Shown piece after piece: positions 1-7,578 of a stretch of 64,000 nucleotides of DNA. Source of the stretch: Paenibacillus sp. JDR-2 (GTDB lineage Bacteria > Bacillota > Bacilli > Paenibacillales > Paenibacillaceae). Below the pieces are notes generated by a model that was not told where the DNA came from, searched no databases, and was given only the letters and a program-made list of their open reading frames with translations. How positions within the stretch are numbered: the stretch's first letter is position 1; each line of letters begins with the position of its first letter. A program made the position numbers and the translations under genes. The stretch is taken from positions 2,681,001 through 2,745,000 of the forward strand of contig NC_012914.1 in the NCBI RefSeq assembly GCF_000023585.1, given 5' to 3'.

Positions 1-1
1 G

Positions 2-364
2 AGGACAGCCAAGTTCGTCACCGGCAACTTCGTTCCGGTGGTCGGTCGGATGTTCACGGATGCGGCGGATACGGTGATCTCGGCTTCCTTGCTTGCCAAA
101 AACGCGATCGGCCTTGCCGGCGTTATCATTCTTCTGTTTCTCTGCGCATTCCCGGCTATCAAAATACTGACGCTTGCGCTTATCTACAATGTCTCTGCCG
201 CAGCGATGCAGCCGCTTGGCGATTCTCCCATCGTCGCTTGCCTGCAAACGATAGGCAAAACGATGATCTACGTATTCGCCGCTCTAGCAGCCGTCAGTCT
301 CATGTTCTTCCTGGCCGTTACCATCGTGCTCACGGCGGGCAACGCCGCTCTTATGGTCCGATGA
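2..364 (+). CDS. spoIIIAE: Stage III sporulation protein AE, C-terminal part (cut by window edge)
   Basis: Last 120 codons of SpoIIIAE; the frame is open from base 2 and stops at 362-364. SpoIIIAE is a multi-pass membrane protein of the SpoIIIA-SpoIIQ channel that links mother cell and forespore. Visible are the family-typical stretch KFVTGNFVPVVGRMF and two long hydrophobic segments (fragment residues about 35-63 and 88-113). spoIIIAF follows after 34 bp, then AG and AH, so this is the 3' half of the usual spoIIIA operon. The operon promoter, expected to be sigma-E dependent from family knowledge, lies outside the window. Confidence 0.93.
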   Translation, partial: RTAKFVTGNFVPVVGRMFTDAADTVISASLLAKNAIGLAGVIILLFLCAFPAIKILTLALIYNVSAAAMQPLGDSPIVACLQTIGKTMIYVFAALAAVSLMFFLAVTIVLTAGNAALMVR

Positions 365-398
365 TGACATTGCAGCATACCGAAGGGAGCGAGGATTC

Positions 399-1127
399 GT
401 GATTGCTTGGCTCAGCGATTGGCTGAAGGATATTATCGCGGTTATCATGCTGGCGGCATTCGTCGAACTGCTCCTTCCGAACAAAGCGATGCTTCGTTAT
501 GCAAGGCTGGTCATAGGTCTTCTCATTCTCCTTACGATCATGTCGCCGATCCTTCGGCTGCTGCAAGGCGATTTTAATGCCAAGCTCAAGGACGGAATCA
601 CTCAATGGGACCAACTGGAGCCGCAGCATGAGGTGAAGATGCCAAGCCTCGACGATATCCAGAAAAAAGCGGATGAGCTTAACCAGCAGCAAAATAATGA
701 TGCGGCGGTATTGATGGAGCAAACGCTGGAAGCTGCGATGAAGGATACGGTAGTCAAGCAAATGAAGCTGGCGGTCGAGGCGGTGGACGTATCCTTGAAC
801 TGGGAAAAGCAGGGGCAAAAATTAACGCCGACGATAGCTTCGGTGCTTGTGACTTTGCCGGAGGAGAAGGAAGAGCCTGCCGGAACGGCTGAGCCTGATG
901 AGAAAGACGTCAAAGAGGTTTCCGCCATTTCGGTAGACGTGGACGTTAAGACGGAAACAGGCGGAACGGATAAGCAGCAGGCGGAAGCAGGGAAGACAGA
1001 GGCTAATAATGGCTGGGTACAGGTCAACCCTTCCGAAAGCAAGGAGATCAGGAGCCTGATAGCCGAAGGCTGGGGAATCAGTTCAGCGAACATCCAGGTG
1101 AGACAGCGGGCAGAGAATAGCGAGTGA
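399..1127 (+). CDS. spoIIIAF: Stage III sporulation protein AF
   Basis: 242 residues from a GTG start preceded by a GGGAGCGAGG ribosome site. Two membrane helices lie at the N-terminus (residues about 10-28 and 33-54), followed by a long charged, mostly soluble part. This is the SpoIIIAF layout: a membrane anchor plus a ring-forming domain of the SpoIIIA-SpoIIQ channel. The start MIAWLSDWLK and the motif NKAMLRYARLVIGLLILLTI are characteristic. Low-complexity acidic and lysine-rich sequence around residues 160-215 is probably linker. The gene sits between spoIIIAE and spoIIIAG in one transcript. Confidence 0.93.
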   Translation: MIAWLSDWLKDIIAVIMLAAFVELLLPNKAMLRYARLVIGLLILLTIMSPILRLLQGDFNAKLKDGITQWDQLEPQHEVKMPSLDDIQKKADELNQQQNNDAAVLMEQTLEAAMKDTVVKQMKLAVEAVDVSLNWEKQGQKLTPTIASVLVTLPEEKEEPAGTAEPDEKDVKEVSAISVDVDVKTETGGTDKQQAEAGKTEANNGWVQVNPSESKEIRSLIAEGWGISSANIQVRQRAENSE

Positions 1128-1149
1128 AGGAAAAAGGAGAGGAAGCGCA

Positions 1150-1782
1150 GTGGCCAAATGGCTGAGTGGTCTGGAATCGATGGTGGGCGGCGGTCCGGGT
1201 GGTCCGAAGCGGGTTAAGACATTTAGGCTGCTTCTCGTTATCGGTTGTATTGGGGCGGCCCTCATGCTGCTGAACTCCTTTCTCAAATTTGACAAGGTCG
1301 ATACCTTGACCCAAGGGCCGAACCCGCCTCCCCAGGATACAGCGGCATTGTCAAATTCCGTATCAGCGGATTCCTCGCCGTTCGCGGCAATCGAAGGACC
1401 GTTGGAAAACCGGCTGAAAGAGATTTTGGAGAAAATCGTTGGTGTCGGCTCGGTAGACGTGCTGGTGACGATCGATTCCACGGAAGAGATTGAGGTCGCC
1501 AGAACGGATCAGGATTCGCAGTCCATCACAGATGAGACGGACCGCAACGGAGGCAAACGGCATATTACGGCGATCAACAAAGATGGCCAGGTTGTTATAG
1601 CCGAAGTAGCGGGCGATCAAAAGCCGATCGTGACGAAGACGATTAATCCGAGCATTCGCGGTGTGCTGATCGTCGCCAAAGGCGCTGAAAATCAGACCGT
1701 GAGACGCCTTATCATAGACGCGGTGGAGAAGGGCGTAAACGTACCGGCCAACCGCATTTCCGTAGCGCCAAGCAAGCAATGA
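1150..1782 (+). CDS. spoIIIAG: Stage III sporulation protein AG
   Basis: 210 residues, GTG start with AAAGGAGAGG upstream. A glycine-rich cytoplasmic leader is followed by one membrane helix (about 27-43) and an extracytoplasmic domain. SpoIIIAG forms the large ring of the mother-cell side of the feeding channel. The family-typical segment LENRLKEILEKIVGVGSVDVLV begins the ring-building region; the C-terminal part with GVLIVAKGAENQTVRRLI resembles the second ring-building motif seen in secretion-system proteins. It is 22 bp downstream of spoIIIAF and 28 bp upstream of spoIIIAH. Confidence 0.93.
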   Translation: MAKWLSGLESMVGGGPGGPKRVKTFRLLLVIGCIGAALMLLNSFLKFDKVDTLTQGPNPPPQDTAALSNSVSADSSPFAAIEGPLENRLKEILEKIVGVGSVDVLVTIDSTEEIEVARTDQDSQSITDETDRNGGKRHITAINKDGQVVIAEVAGDQKPIVTKTINPSIRGVLIVAKGAENQTVRRLIIDAVEKGVNVPANRISVAPSKQ

Positions 1783-1810
1783 TAATAAACCATTATTAGG
1801 AGGGTGTTCT

Positions 1811-2440
1811 ATGAACACGAAAAGACAAACAATTTGGCTCGTATCGATGCTCAGTTTGATGGTCGTATTGTCCGCCTATTACCTCTTTACGCAAGATACC
1901 AAGTCGCCAGACATGCTCTCTGACGGCACGCAGCAGGAACAAAAGGCGGGAGCAACGGAAGCGTCGTCAGGCAATAACAGCCAGATTGTTGTGGATCAAG
2001 TGGATACTACAGGCAATGCTTCCGCATCGGATGACGGCAGCATCTCGGATGCCGACAAGCAGGTGCTTGACCAGCTTGAATCGCAAGGCGGAGTCGACAG
2101 CAGCGTGTTTGCCCAGGCTGAAGAGAAGCGCAGCGAGTTGAACAGCAATCAGCAGGATAAACTGATGTCCGATATCACGAACCTGCAAAACCCGGACGAC
2201 AGCAAAACGGCAATGGAGCAGCTTGATCAACTGGAAGACAAAAACTCCAAATTGACAAGCATTGAGAATGAACTGATGAAGACTTTCCAACAGGCAATCG
2301 TCAACGAAGAAGGCAACGGCTACAAGGTTTTGGTAGAAAGCGATAAGCTTGATAAGAGTCAAGCCGCAAACATTATCGACCTCGTAATGAAAACATTGGG
2401 CGTAGACGCAGACCAAGTTTCCGTACAGTTTATCAAATAA
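1811..2440 (+). CDS. spoIIIAH: Stage III sporulation protein AH
   Basis: 209 residues, ATG with AGGAGGG upstream. One N-terminal membrane helix (about 8-26), a low-complexity Gln/Ser/Asp-rich linker (about 30-100), and a compact C-terminal domain (about 150-209) of the YscJ/FliF ring type ending VSVQFIK. SpoIIIAH is displayed from the mother-cell membrane and binds SpoIIQ of the forespore across the intermembrane space, which is known for the family and not visible here. It is the last gene of the operon and is followed directly by a strong hairpin terminator. Confidence 0.92.
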   Translation: MNTKRQTIWLVSMLSLMVVLSAYYLFTQDTKSPDMLSDGTQQEQKAGATEASSGNNSQIVVDQVDTTGNASASDDGSISDADKQVLDQLESQGGVDSSVFAQAEEKRSELNSNQQDKLMSDITNLQNPDDSKTAMEQLDQLEDKNSKLTSIENELMKTFQQAIVNEEGNGYKVLVESDKLDKSQAANIIDLVMKTLGVDADQVSVQFIK

Positions 2441-2451
2441 AAATAGAAGAG

Positions 2452-2490
2452 GCCGGCAGGGTTTCAAGCCCTGGCCGGCTTCTTTTTATT
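2452..2490 (+). terminator. Terminator after spoIIIAH
   Basis: GCCGGCAGGG pairs with CCCTGGCCGGC around a 7-base loop, followed by TTCTTTTTATTT. It closes the spoIIIA operon 11 bp after its last stop codon. Confidence 0.9.
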
Positions 2491-2596
2491 TAAGCTGCTG
2501 CAGCCGAGAAAGGTATGATTTCTGCTGCTCCGAAGAATGCCGCAGCCGTTTACGCTAGGCTAAGCTAAAAAATTGATTCGTGTTCTGCCGCGTTTA

Positions 2597-2605
2597 TGAT
2601 ATAAT
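2597..2605 (+). promoter_or_regulatory. Extended -10 promoter for accBC
   Basis: TGATATAAT is a perfect TGn-extended sigma-A -10 element. No good -35 is seen at 17 bp (TTCGTG); TTGATT lies too far at 21 bp. Predicted start is near 2612, giving a leader of about 115 nt before accB. The preceding stretch follows the spoIIIAH terminator, so accBC must start here. Confidence 0.6.
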
Positions 2606-2622
2606 GTTAGACGTTATGTAAA

Positions 2623-2640
2623 GGATAACTAAGATTATCC
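2623..2640 (+). other. Inverted repeat in the accB leader
   Basis: GGATAA and TTATCC form a perfect 6-bp dyad around a 6-base centre, about 11-28 bp after the predicted transcription start. It could be an operator or a small RNA hairpin. I do not recognise a regulator for it, and it does not match the FapR pattern. Confidence 0.35.
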
Positions 2641-2726
2641 ATCGAAACTGAATAATGCTATTTCCATCTGAGAAAACGCATACGAAGCAGAAGGCTTCGG
2701 AAACTTTTAAGGAGTGAAAACTATTC

Positions 2727-3224
2727 ATGTTCAAATTGAGCGAGATTAAGGAATTGATCAAACTGGTTGATCAGACTTCCGTTCATGAGCTGGAGATCGA
2801 AAACGAAGGAGCACGCTTATTCATTCGCAAGCCTGGCAAAACCGAAGTGGTGAATGTACAAGCTGCAGCCCCAATTACGCATACATATACGCAGGCGCCT
2901 GTATTTGCACCACAGCCGGTTCAAGAAGCTCCTGCTGCAGCTGTACAAACCAGCACGCCTGCAGCAAGACCAAACACGGACAACCTGCATCAGATTGTTT
3001 CGCCGATGGTCGGCACATTCTACAGCTCCCCGTCTCCGGACGCTGCGGTCTTCGTTAAAGAAGGCGACCGCGTAAACGAGAAGAGCGTTGTATGCATCCT
3101 TGAAGCAATGAAGCTGATGAACGAGCTCGAAGCGGAAGTTCGCGGTGAAATCGTTGAGATTCTGGTGTCGAACGGTCAACTGGTTGAATACGGTCAGCCG
3201 CTCTTCCTTGTTAAGCCGGAATAA
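2727..3224 (+). CDS. accB: Acetyl-CoA carboxylase biotin carboxyl carrier protein
   Basis: 165 residues, the usual length. It carries the biotin that shuttles CO2 from biotin carboxylase to the carboxyltransferase in malonyl-CoA synthesis, the first committed step of fatty acid synthesis. The N-terminal helical part is followed by a Pro/Ala/Gln/Thr-rich swinging linker (about 45-85) and the biotinyl domain, with the biotinylated lysine at about 129 in [16 protein letters not shown] precedes the ATG. It is 47 bp upstream of accC and shares its promoter. Confidence 0.97.
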   Translation: MFKLSEIKELIKLVDQTSVHELEIENEGARLFIRKPGKTEVVNVQAAAPITHTYTQAPVFAPQPVQEAPAAAVQTSTPAARPNTDNLHQIVSPMVGTFYSSPSPDAAVFVKEGDRVNEKSVVCILEAMKLMNELEAEVRGEIVEILVSNGQLVEYGQPLFLVKPE

Positions 3225-3271
3225 TACAAGCTCCGAATTTGGAGAAATTGTTGCCTGAGAGGAGTACAAAC

Positions 3272-4636
3272 GTGAAATTCCAAAAAGTATTAATCGCAAA
3301 CCGCGGAGAAATCGCGGTACGCATCATTCGTGCCTGCCGCGAACTCGGTATTTCTACAGTTGCCGTCTATTCCGAGGCTGACCGCGACTCCCTGCACGTA
3401 CGCCTCGCTGACGAAGCGTACTGCATTGGTCCAACCGCATCCAAGGACAGCTATCTGAACCTGACAAATCTGATGAGCGTGGCTACGATCACGGGCTGCG
3501 ATGCCGTGCATCCCGGTTACGGATTCCTGTCGGAGAATGCGGATTTCGCCGAAATCTGCGAATCCTGCAACATTGCGTTTATCGGTCCTTCACCTGAAGC
3601 CATCAGCAAGATGGGCGACAAGGCAGTAGCCAAGCAGACCATGAAGGAAGCGGACGTACCGGTTATTCCTGGCTCAGACGGTCTGGTTGAAAATATGGAT
3701 GAGGCTGTCCGCGTTGCAAGCAGCATCGGTTATCCGGTTATCATTAAGGCTACAGCCGGCGGCGGAGGCAAAGGGATCCGTATTGCTGAGGACGAGGAAT
3801 CGCTTGTTCAGCAAATCACAACAGCCCAACAGGAAGCACTGAAGAATTTCGGCAACGCCGGGGTATACCTCGAGAAATACCTGACGGGCATGAAGCACGT
3901 CGAAATTCAAATTATGGCCGACAAGCACGGCAATGCCGTTCACCTGTTCGAACGCGACTGCTCCGTGCAGCGCCGCCGTCAGAAGCTGGTTGAAGAAGCT
4001 CCGTGTCCGGTTCTGACACCGGCTATGCGCGACCGGATGGGACGCGCTGCCGTACGTGCAGCCCTCGCCGTGCAATATGCAGGTGCCGGAACGCTCGAAT
4101 TCCTGCTAGGTCCGGACGGCAACTTCTACTTCATGGAGATGAACACTCGTATTCAGGTTGAACATCCGGTAACCGAGATGATCACAAATGTCGACCTGAT
4201 CAAAGAGATGATCTCCGTAGCCGAAGGCAACCCGCTGTCGTTCAAGCAAGAGGATCTTCAAATTAACGGCTGGGCAATTGAATGCCGTATTAACGCGGAA
4301 GATTCGGAGCGCAACTTTATGCCGTCACCTGGTCTGATTCCGTTCTACCTGCCGCCAGGCGGCACGGGCGTACGGGTGGACAGCGCGGTGTATCCGGGCT
4401 ACACGATCTCCCCGCATTATGATTCGATGATTGCGAAGCTGATTGTTTGGGGCAGGACGAGGGATGAAGCGATTGCGCGGATGAAGCGCGCTCTTTCCGA
4501 GTTTGCGATCGACGGAATCAAGACGACGATTCCGTTCCACCAGAAGCTTCTGAATCACCCGGTCTTTGTGAAGGGTAATTTTGATATTAAATTCCTTGAG
4601 GAATATGACGTTAACCAGCCAGAATTAGCGGAATAG
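3272..4636 (+). CDS. accC: Acetyl-CoA carboxylase biotin carboxylase subunit
   Basis: 454 residues from the GTG at 3272, chosen over an in-frame ATG at 3239 because GAGAGGAG lies 6-7 bp upstream and the protein then begins [20 protein letters not shown], the family start. It carboxylates biotin on AccB with ATP and bicarbonate. Visible: N-terminal pre-ATP-grasp domain, the glycine-rich ATP-grasp loop [11 protein letters not shown] near residue 160, the core signature [16 protein letters not shown] near 285-300, and the C-terminal biotin carboxylase domain. It forms an operon with accB; the carboxyltransferase genes are not in the window. Confidence 0.97.
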   Translation: MKFQKVLIANRGEIAVRIIRACRELGISTVAVYSEADRDSLHVRLADEAYCIGPTASKDSYLNLTNLMSVATITGCDAVHPGYGFLSENADFAEICESCNIAFIGPSPEAISKMGDKAVAKQTMKEADVPVIPGSDGLVENMDEAVRVASSIGYPVIIKATAGGGGKGIRIAEDEESLVQQITTAQQEALKNFGNAGVYLEKYLTGMKHVEIQIMADKHGNAVHLFERDCSVQRRRQKLVEEAPCPVLTPAMRDRMGRAAVRAALAVQYAGAGTLEFLLGPDGNFYFMEMNTRIQVEHPVTEMITNVDLIKEMISVAEGNPLSFKQEDLQINGWAIECRINAEDSERNFMPSPGLIPFYLPPGGTGVRVDSAVYPGYTISPHYDSMIAKLIVWGRTRDEAIARMKRALSEFAIDGIKTTIPFHQKLLNHPVFVKGNFDIKFLEEYDVNQPELAE

Positions 4637-4653
4637 TACAATCTGCACCTGGT

Positions 4654-4682
4654 TTGTCATATTTCACGTCGAATGTTATAGT
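4654..4682 (+). promoter_or_regulatory. Sigma-A promoter of the asp23-amaP cluster
   Basis: TTGTCA (4654-4659) and TATAGT (4677-4682) are separated by 17 bp. The expected start near 4689 places the hairpin at 4708-4740 in the leader of the Asp23 gene. Confidence 0.65.
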
Positions 4683-4707
4683 ATAGAAATAAGGTGCGAA
4701 GGTAACA

Positions 4708-4740
4708 CTCCGGTATTTACCTCCAAGTAAATACCCGGAG
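4708..4740 (+). other. Leader hairpin before the Asp23 gene
   Basis: CTCCGGTATTTAC pairs with GTAAATACCCGGAG around a 6-base loop, leaving one bulged base. No T-run follows, so it is not a terminator. It lies between the promoter and the ribosome site AAGGAGGTG and could set mRNA stability or translation. Confidence 0.55.
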
Positions 4741-4770
4741 CGCGCAACTTTAAGGAGGTGTACAACCATC

Positions 4771-5178
4771 ATGAGTACGATTGCTGCAGATTATGAGAGA
4801 ACGGACATTGGCACGATTCAAATTGCCCCTGAAGTCATTGAAGTTATTGCGGGACTGGCTGCTGTCGAAGTGAAAGGCGTAGCGGGAATGAGCGGAGGTT
4901 TTGCAGGCGGTATTGCCGAACTGCTTGGCCGCAAAAATTTGTCCAAGGGTGTAAAAGTTGAAGTTGGCCAGCGGGAAGCCGCGGTCGATGTGTCGATTAT
5001 CGTGGAGTACGGCAACCGGATTCCGGAGATCGCCTCGGAGATTCAACTCAATGTAAAGCGCTCTATTGAAATGATGACGGGATTGAACGTTATTGAAGTG
5101 AACGTACATATTCACGATGTCCATTTCAAGGCAGAGAGCAAGCCGGAAGAAGAAGATTCGAATTTCCGCGTGAAATAA
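4771..5178 (+). CDS. Asp23/Gls24 family envelope stress protein (YqhY type)
   Basis: 135 residues, ATG with an excellent AAGGAGGTG site. Members of the Asp23/Gls24 family are abundant membrane-associated proteins; the YqhY subgroup is typically encoded next to acetyl-CoA carboxylase genes in Bacillota and has been linked to its activity. Here it lies 134 bp after accC, which fits that subgroup. The typical features are IQIAPEVIEVIAGLAAVEVKG near the start, the glycine-rich GMSGGFAGGIAELLGRK, and VDVSIIVEYGNRIPEI in the middle. It has its own promoter but reads on toward an AmaP-like anchor, also Asp23-related. Confidence 0.9.
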   Translation: MSTIAADYERTDIGTIQIAPEVIEVIAGLAAVEVKGVAGMSGGFAGGIAELLGRKNLSKGVKVEVGQREAAVDVSIIVEYGNRIPEIASEIQLNVKRSIEMMTGLNVIEVNVHIHDVHFKAESKPEEEDSNFRVK

Positions 5179-5208
5179 CATATACACGCAAATGAATTGA
5201 ATTAATAT

Positions 5209-5260
5209 AACCCCCTCGTGATGGTTATGCCGCTTCGCGCCAGGGGGTTTTCATTCGCTC
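5209..5260 (+). terminator. Possible attenuating terminator between Asp23 gene and amaP
   Basis: AACCCCCT (5209-5216) is perfectly complementary to AGGGGGTT (5242-5249), followed by TTCATTC. The 25-base loop is large and the T-run short, so it probably works as a partial terminator that lowers expression of the amaP-like gene. Confidence 0.5.
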
Positions 5261-5280
5261 AAATGCGAGGAGGCGTTACG

Positions 5281-5838
5281 TTGATCAGAATTATAGACAA
5301 GCTGTTCTTGTTTATTTACAGTATAGTCATCGGCGTTATATCCGTCTTTATTGCCTGTATCGGGTTTGAGTGGATACGGGAAGACGATTTGAATGATATG
5401 GTCAGTGAGCTTTATGGTACGAACTCATTCCTGATAACAACCATTGTAGTTGGTCTGGTTCTGCTCGTACTCAGCTTGCGCTTCTTTATTGTATCGCTGA
5501 AACGTTCTTCCTCTTCGGCGCCGTCGATCGACCAGCGTACCGATTTTGGCGATATTCGCATCTCGATTGAGACGATTGAGAATCTGGCCCTTAAGGCTGC
5601 CGGGAAGCAACGCGGCGTAAAGGATCTGAAAGCGCGGATTCAAGCTTCCGATTCGGGTCTCAACATTATTTTGCGTGCGGTAGTAGACGGGGAGAACTCG
5701 ATTCCTAGTCTTACGGAGGAAATCCAGAAGGCTGTAAAGGATCATGTCGAGGAAATCGCCGGCATTCCGGTGACGAACGTAGCCGTCTATATTGCTAACG
5801 TCATTCAATCCGCACCGAATAAAAGTCGCGTCGAGTAA
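5281..5838 (+). CDS. amaP: Alkaline shock response membrane anchor protein AmaP-like
   Basis: 185 residues from TTG at 5281, supported by GCGAGGAGGCG just upstream; an earlier in-frame ATG at 5221 lies inside the terminator-like hairpin and is unlikely. Two membrane helices (about 8-31 and 55-77) precede a soluble Asp23-like domain (about 95-185) with ISIETIENLALKAAGKQRGV. In staphylococci AmaP anchors Asp23 at the membrane; the same role is inferred here from order and topology. The next gene, a DUF2273 protein, is the usual third partner. Confidence 0.82.
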   Translation: MIRIIDKLFLFIYSIVIGVISVFIACIGFEWIREDDLNDMVSELYGTNSFLITTIVVGLVLLVLSLRFFIVSLKRSSSSAPSIDQRTDFGDIRISIETIENLALKAAGKQRGVKDLKARIQASDSGLNIILRAVVDGENSIPSLTEEIQKAVKDHVEEIAGIPVTNVAVYIANVIQSAPNKSRVE

Positions 5839-5852
5839 AGGGGAGAATGCCG

Positions 5853-6083
5853 ATGTGGAGGGAGTACTGGGCAGTCTATGGGAAACGGACGGTCGGCGCT
5901 GCCGCTGGTCTGTTTTTTGGGTTTGTGTACTTGTTTGCCGGTTTTTGGGACATGCTGTTTTTCATACTGCTCGTCTCGGTTGGTTATTGGATTGGCAAAC
6001 AAAAGGACTTGCAAAACGGTTCTATCCTGCCTTGGCAGAGGCTTTGGTCATGGCTCATGGAAAGGTATCGGCCGTTTAGATAA
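5853..6083 (+). CDS. DUF2273 small membrane protein
   Basis: 76 residues. The ATG at 5853 is preferred to that at 5847 because AAGGGGAG ends 7 bp before it. The protein has one compact hydrophobic region (about 16-47, two closely packed helices around a glycine-rich turn), then a short basic tail. DUF2273 proteins occur with Asp23/AmaP in Gram-positive bacteria and are of unknown biochemical function. It starts 14 bp after amaP and is probably cotranscribed. Confidence 0.8.
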   Translation: MWREYWAVYGKRTVGAAAGLFFGFVYLFAGFWDMLFFILLVSVGYWIGKQKDLQNGSILPWQRLWSWLMERYRPFR

Positions 6084-6091
6084 TCCTGTGG

Positions 6092-6160
6092 TCTCCTCCG
6101 TACGCCGGAAGATGGATTGCCGCCAGTTCCGGGCAGGGAGGAGATCATAGGTTTTTTTAT
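6092..6160 (+). terminator. Probable terminator after the DUF2273 gene
   Basis: TCTCCTCC (6092-6099) pairs with GGAGGAGA (6137-6144) around a loop that has its own short GC pairing; CATAGGTTTTTTTAT follows. The loop is long but the T-run is good. Confidence 0.55.
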
Positions 6161-6175
6161 AAAAATAATAGTAGA

Positions 6176-6194
6176 TCGGCAGAGAAGCTGCCGA
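6176..6194 (+). other. Small hairpin abutting the nusB ribosome site
   Basis: TCGGCAG and CTGCCGA form a perfect 7-bp stem with a 5-base loop; the ribosome site GGAGGA begins at the end of the stem. It may keep the site exposed or protect the 5' end. Confidence 0.4.
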
Positions 6195-6204
6195 GGAGGA
6201 ATTC

Positions 6205-6666
6205 ATGAAACGTAGATTAGCACGCGAGATTGCAGTATCAAGCTTGTATCAATTGGAAATGAACGAAGTAACCCCCATGGAAGCAGTGGACATGCTTATG
6301 GAGGAAGCGCGTTCCGAGAACGAGATCGAAGCGGAGTTCGTAGAGAATGATCAGACGGATAACTATGTCCGTGAGCTGGTTAACGGTGTAGCGGAAAACA
6401 AAGCGGCGATCGACGAGAGGCTTCAGCACTATTTGACAGGCTGGCAGGTTGACCGTTTGTCCCGTGTTGACCGTCAAATTTTGCGGCTTGCCTACTTTGA
6501 AATTGCATACCGCAACGATGTTCCGCCCAAAGCCGCAATTAACGAAGCGATTGAACTGGCCAAGCATTTCGGCACGGAGGAATCCGGCAAATTCGTAAAC
6601 GGCGTTCTGGGCAAGTTGCTTAAAGAACGCGAAGGCGAGACAGCAAATTCGGAATCGACTAATTAG
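6205..6666 (+). CDS. nusB: Transcription antitermination factor NusB
   Basis: 153 residues, ATG with GAGGAGGAATTC. NusB binds boxA in rRNA leaders with NusE (S10) and promotes antitermination. The all-helical family pattern is clear: [18 protein letters not shown] at the start, an acidic insertion (about 35-50), and [13 protein letters not shown] followed by [18 protein letters not shown]. An acidic patch [12 protein letters not shown] is somewhat longer than in B. subtilis. It starts a housekeeping series nusB-folD-xseA-xseB-ispA-dxs-tlyA, the same order as in Bacillus. Confidence 0.96.
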   Translation: MKRRLAREIAVSSLYQLEMNEVTPMEAVDMLMEEARSENEIEAEFVENDQTDNYVRELVNGVAENKAAIDERLQHYLTGWQVDRLSRVDRQILRLAYFEIAYRNDVPPKAAINEAIELAKHFGTEESGKFVNGVLGKLLKEREGETANSESTN

Positions 6667-6707
6667 ATGAGCGGCCTAGCGGCCGTGTACATAGGGGAGA
6701 GATGATG

Positions 6708-7568
6708 ATGAGCGCACAAATTATTGCAGGGAAAAAGATTTCTGATATGATCCGGGAAGAAATTCAGAAGGAAACGGCTGATCTGAGAGAAAAAGGCGTT
6801 GTACCTGGCCTTGCGGTTGTTCTCGTAGGTGAGGATCCAGCTTCGAAGGTCTATGTCGGCTCGAAAGAGAAAGCATGTCAGCAGCTTGGTTTCTATTCCG
6901 AGGTTCACCGCTTGGAAGAGTCTGCTTCGGAAGAGCAATTGCTTGCGCTTATTGATCAATTGAATAACGATGACAAAATCAACGGTATTCTCGTACAGCT
7001 TCCGTTGCCTAAACATATCAATGAAAAAGCGGTTATTGACGCCATTCGCGTCGACAAGGACGTGGACGGTTTCCATCCTGAAAGCGTCGGCAATCTGGTT
7101 ATTGGCGATGACAGCCTGCTTCCATGTACGCCTGCCGGCTGTATCGAGCTGATCAAACGCAGCGGCGTGGATATTTCGGGCAAACACGCTGTCGTTATCG
7201 GCCGCAGCAACATTGTGGGCAAACCGGTTGCCATGCTTCTTCTCCGCGAAAACGCAACTGTAACGATCTGTCATTCCCGCACAGCCAACATGGAGGAAAT
7301 CGCTAAGCAGGCAGACATCCTCGTTGTAGCCATCGGTAAAGCGAAAGCGATTGACAGCAAATATGTTAAGCCGGGTGCGGTTGTCATCGATGTAGGCATT
7401 AATCGCCTGCCTGACGGCAAGCTTTGCGGCGACGTGGACTATGATGACTGTCTGGAAACGGCAGGCTTTATTACTCCGGTTCCGGGGGGCGTTGGCCCTA
7501 TGACGATTACTATGCTTATGAACAATACGATTACCGCTGCGAAACGAGCGCACAAAATCGGGGAGTGA
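6708..7568 (+). CDS. folD: Bifunctional methylenetetrahydrofolate dehydrogenase / methenyltetrahydrofolate cyclohydrolase
   Basis: About 286 residues. Three consecutive ATG codons (6702, 6705, 6708) are possible; 6708 has the best spacing from GGGGAGA. FolD interconverts 5,10-methylene- and 10-formyl-THF with NADP. Visible: the substrate region with Y50-like [15 protein letters not shown], the lysine of this motif being the cyclohydrolase catalytic residue; [24 protein letters not shown]; the Rossmann motif [14 protein letters not shown]; and the signature [14 protein letters not shown] near the C-terminus. Confidence 0.97.
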   Translation: MSAQIIAGKKISDMIREEIQKETADLREKGVVPGLAVVLVGEDPASKVYVGSKEKACQQLGFYSEVHRLEESASEEQLLALIDQLNNDDKINGILVQLPLPKHINEKAVIDAIRVDKDVDGFHPESVGNLVIGDDSLLPCTPAGCIELIKRSGVDISGKHAVVIGRSNIVGKPVAMLLLRENATVTICHSRTANMEEIAKQADILVVAIGKAKAIDSKYVKPGAVVIDVGINRLPDGKLCGDVDYDDCLETAGFITPVPGGVGPMTITMLMNNTITAAKRAHKIGE

Positions 7569-7578
7569 TTGATGTCAT

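Noticed and set aside
5218..5280. N-terminal extension of amaP from an early start
   Set aside because: These codons lie in the AACCCCCT/AGGGGGTT hairpin and would add a leader without similarity; TTG 5281 has a strong site.
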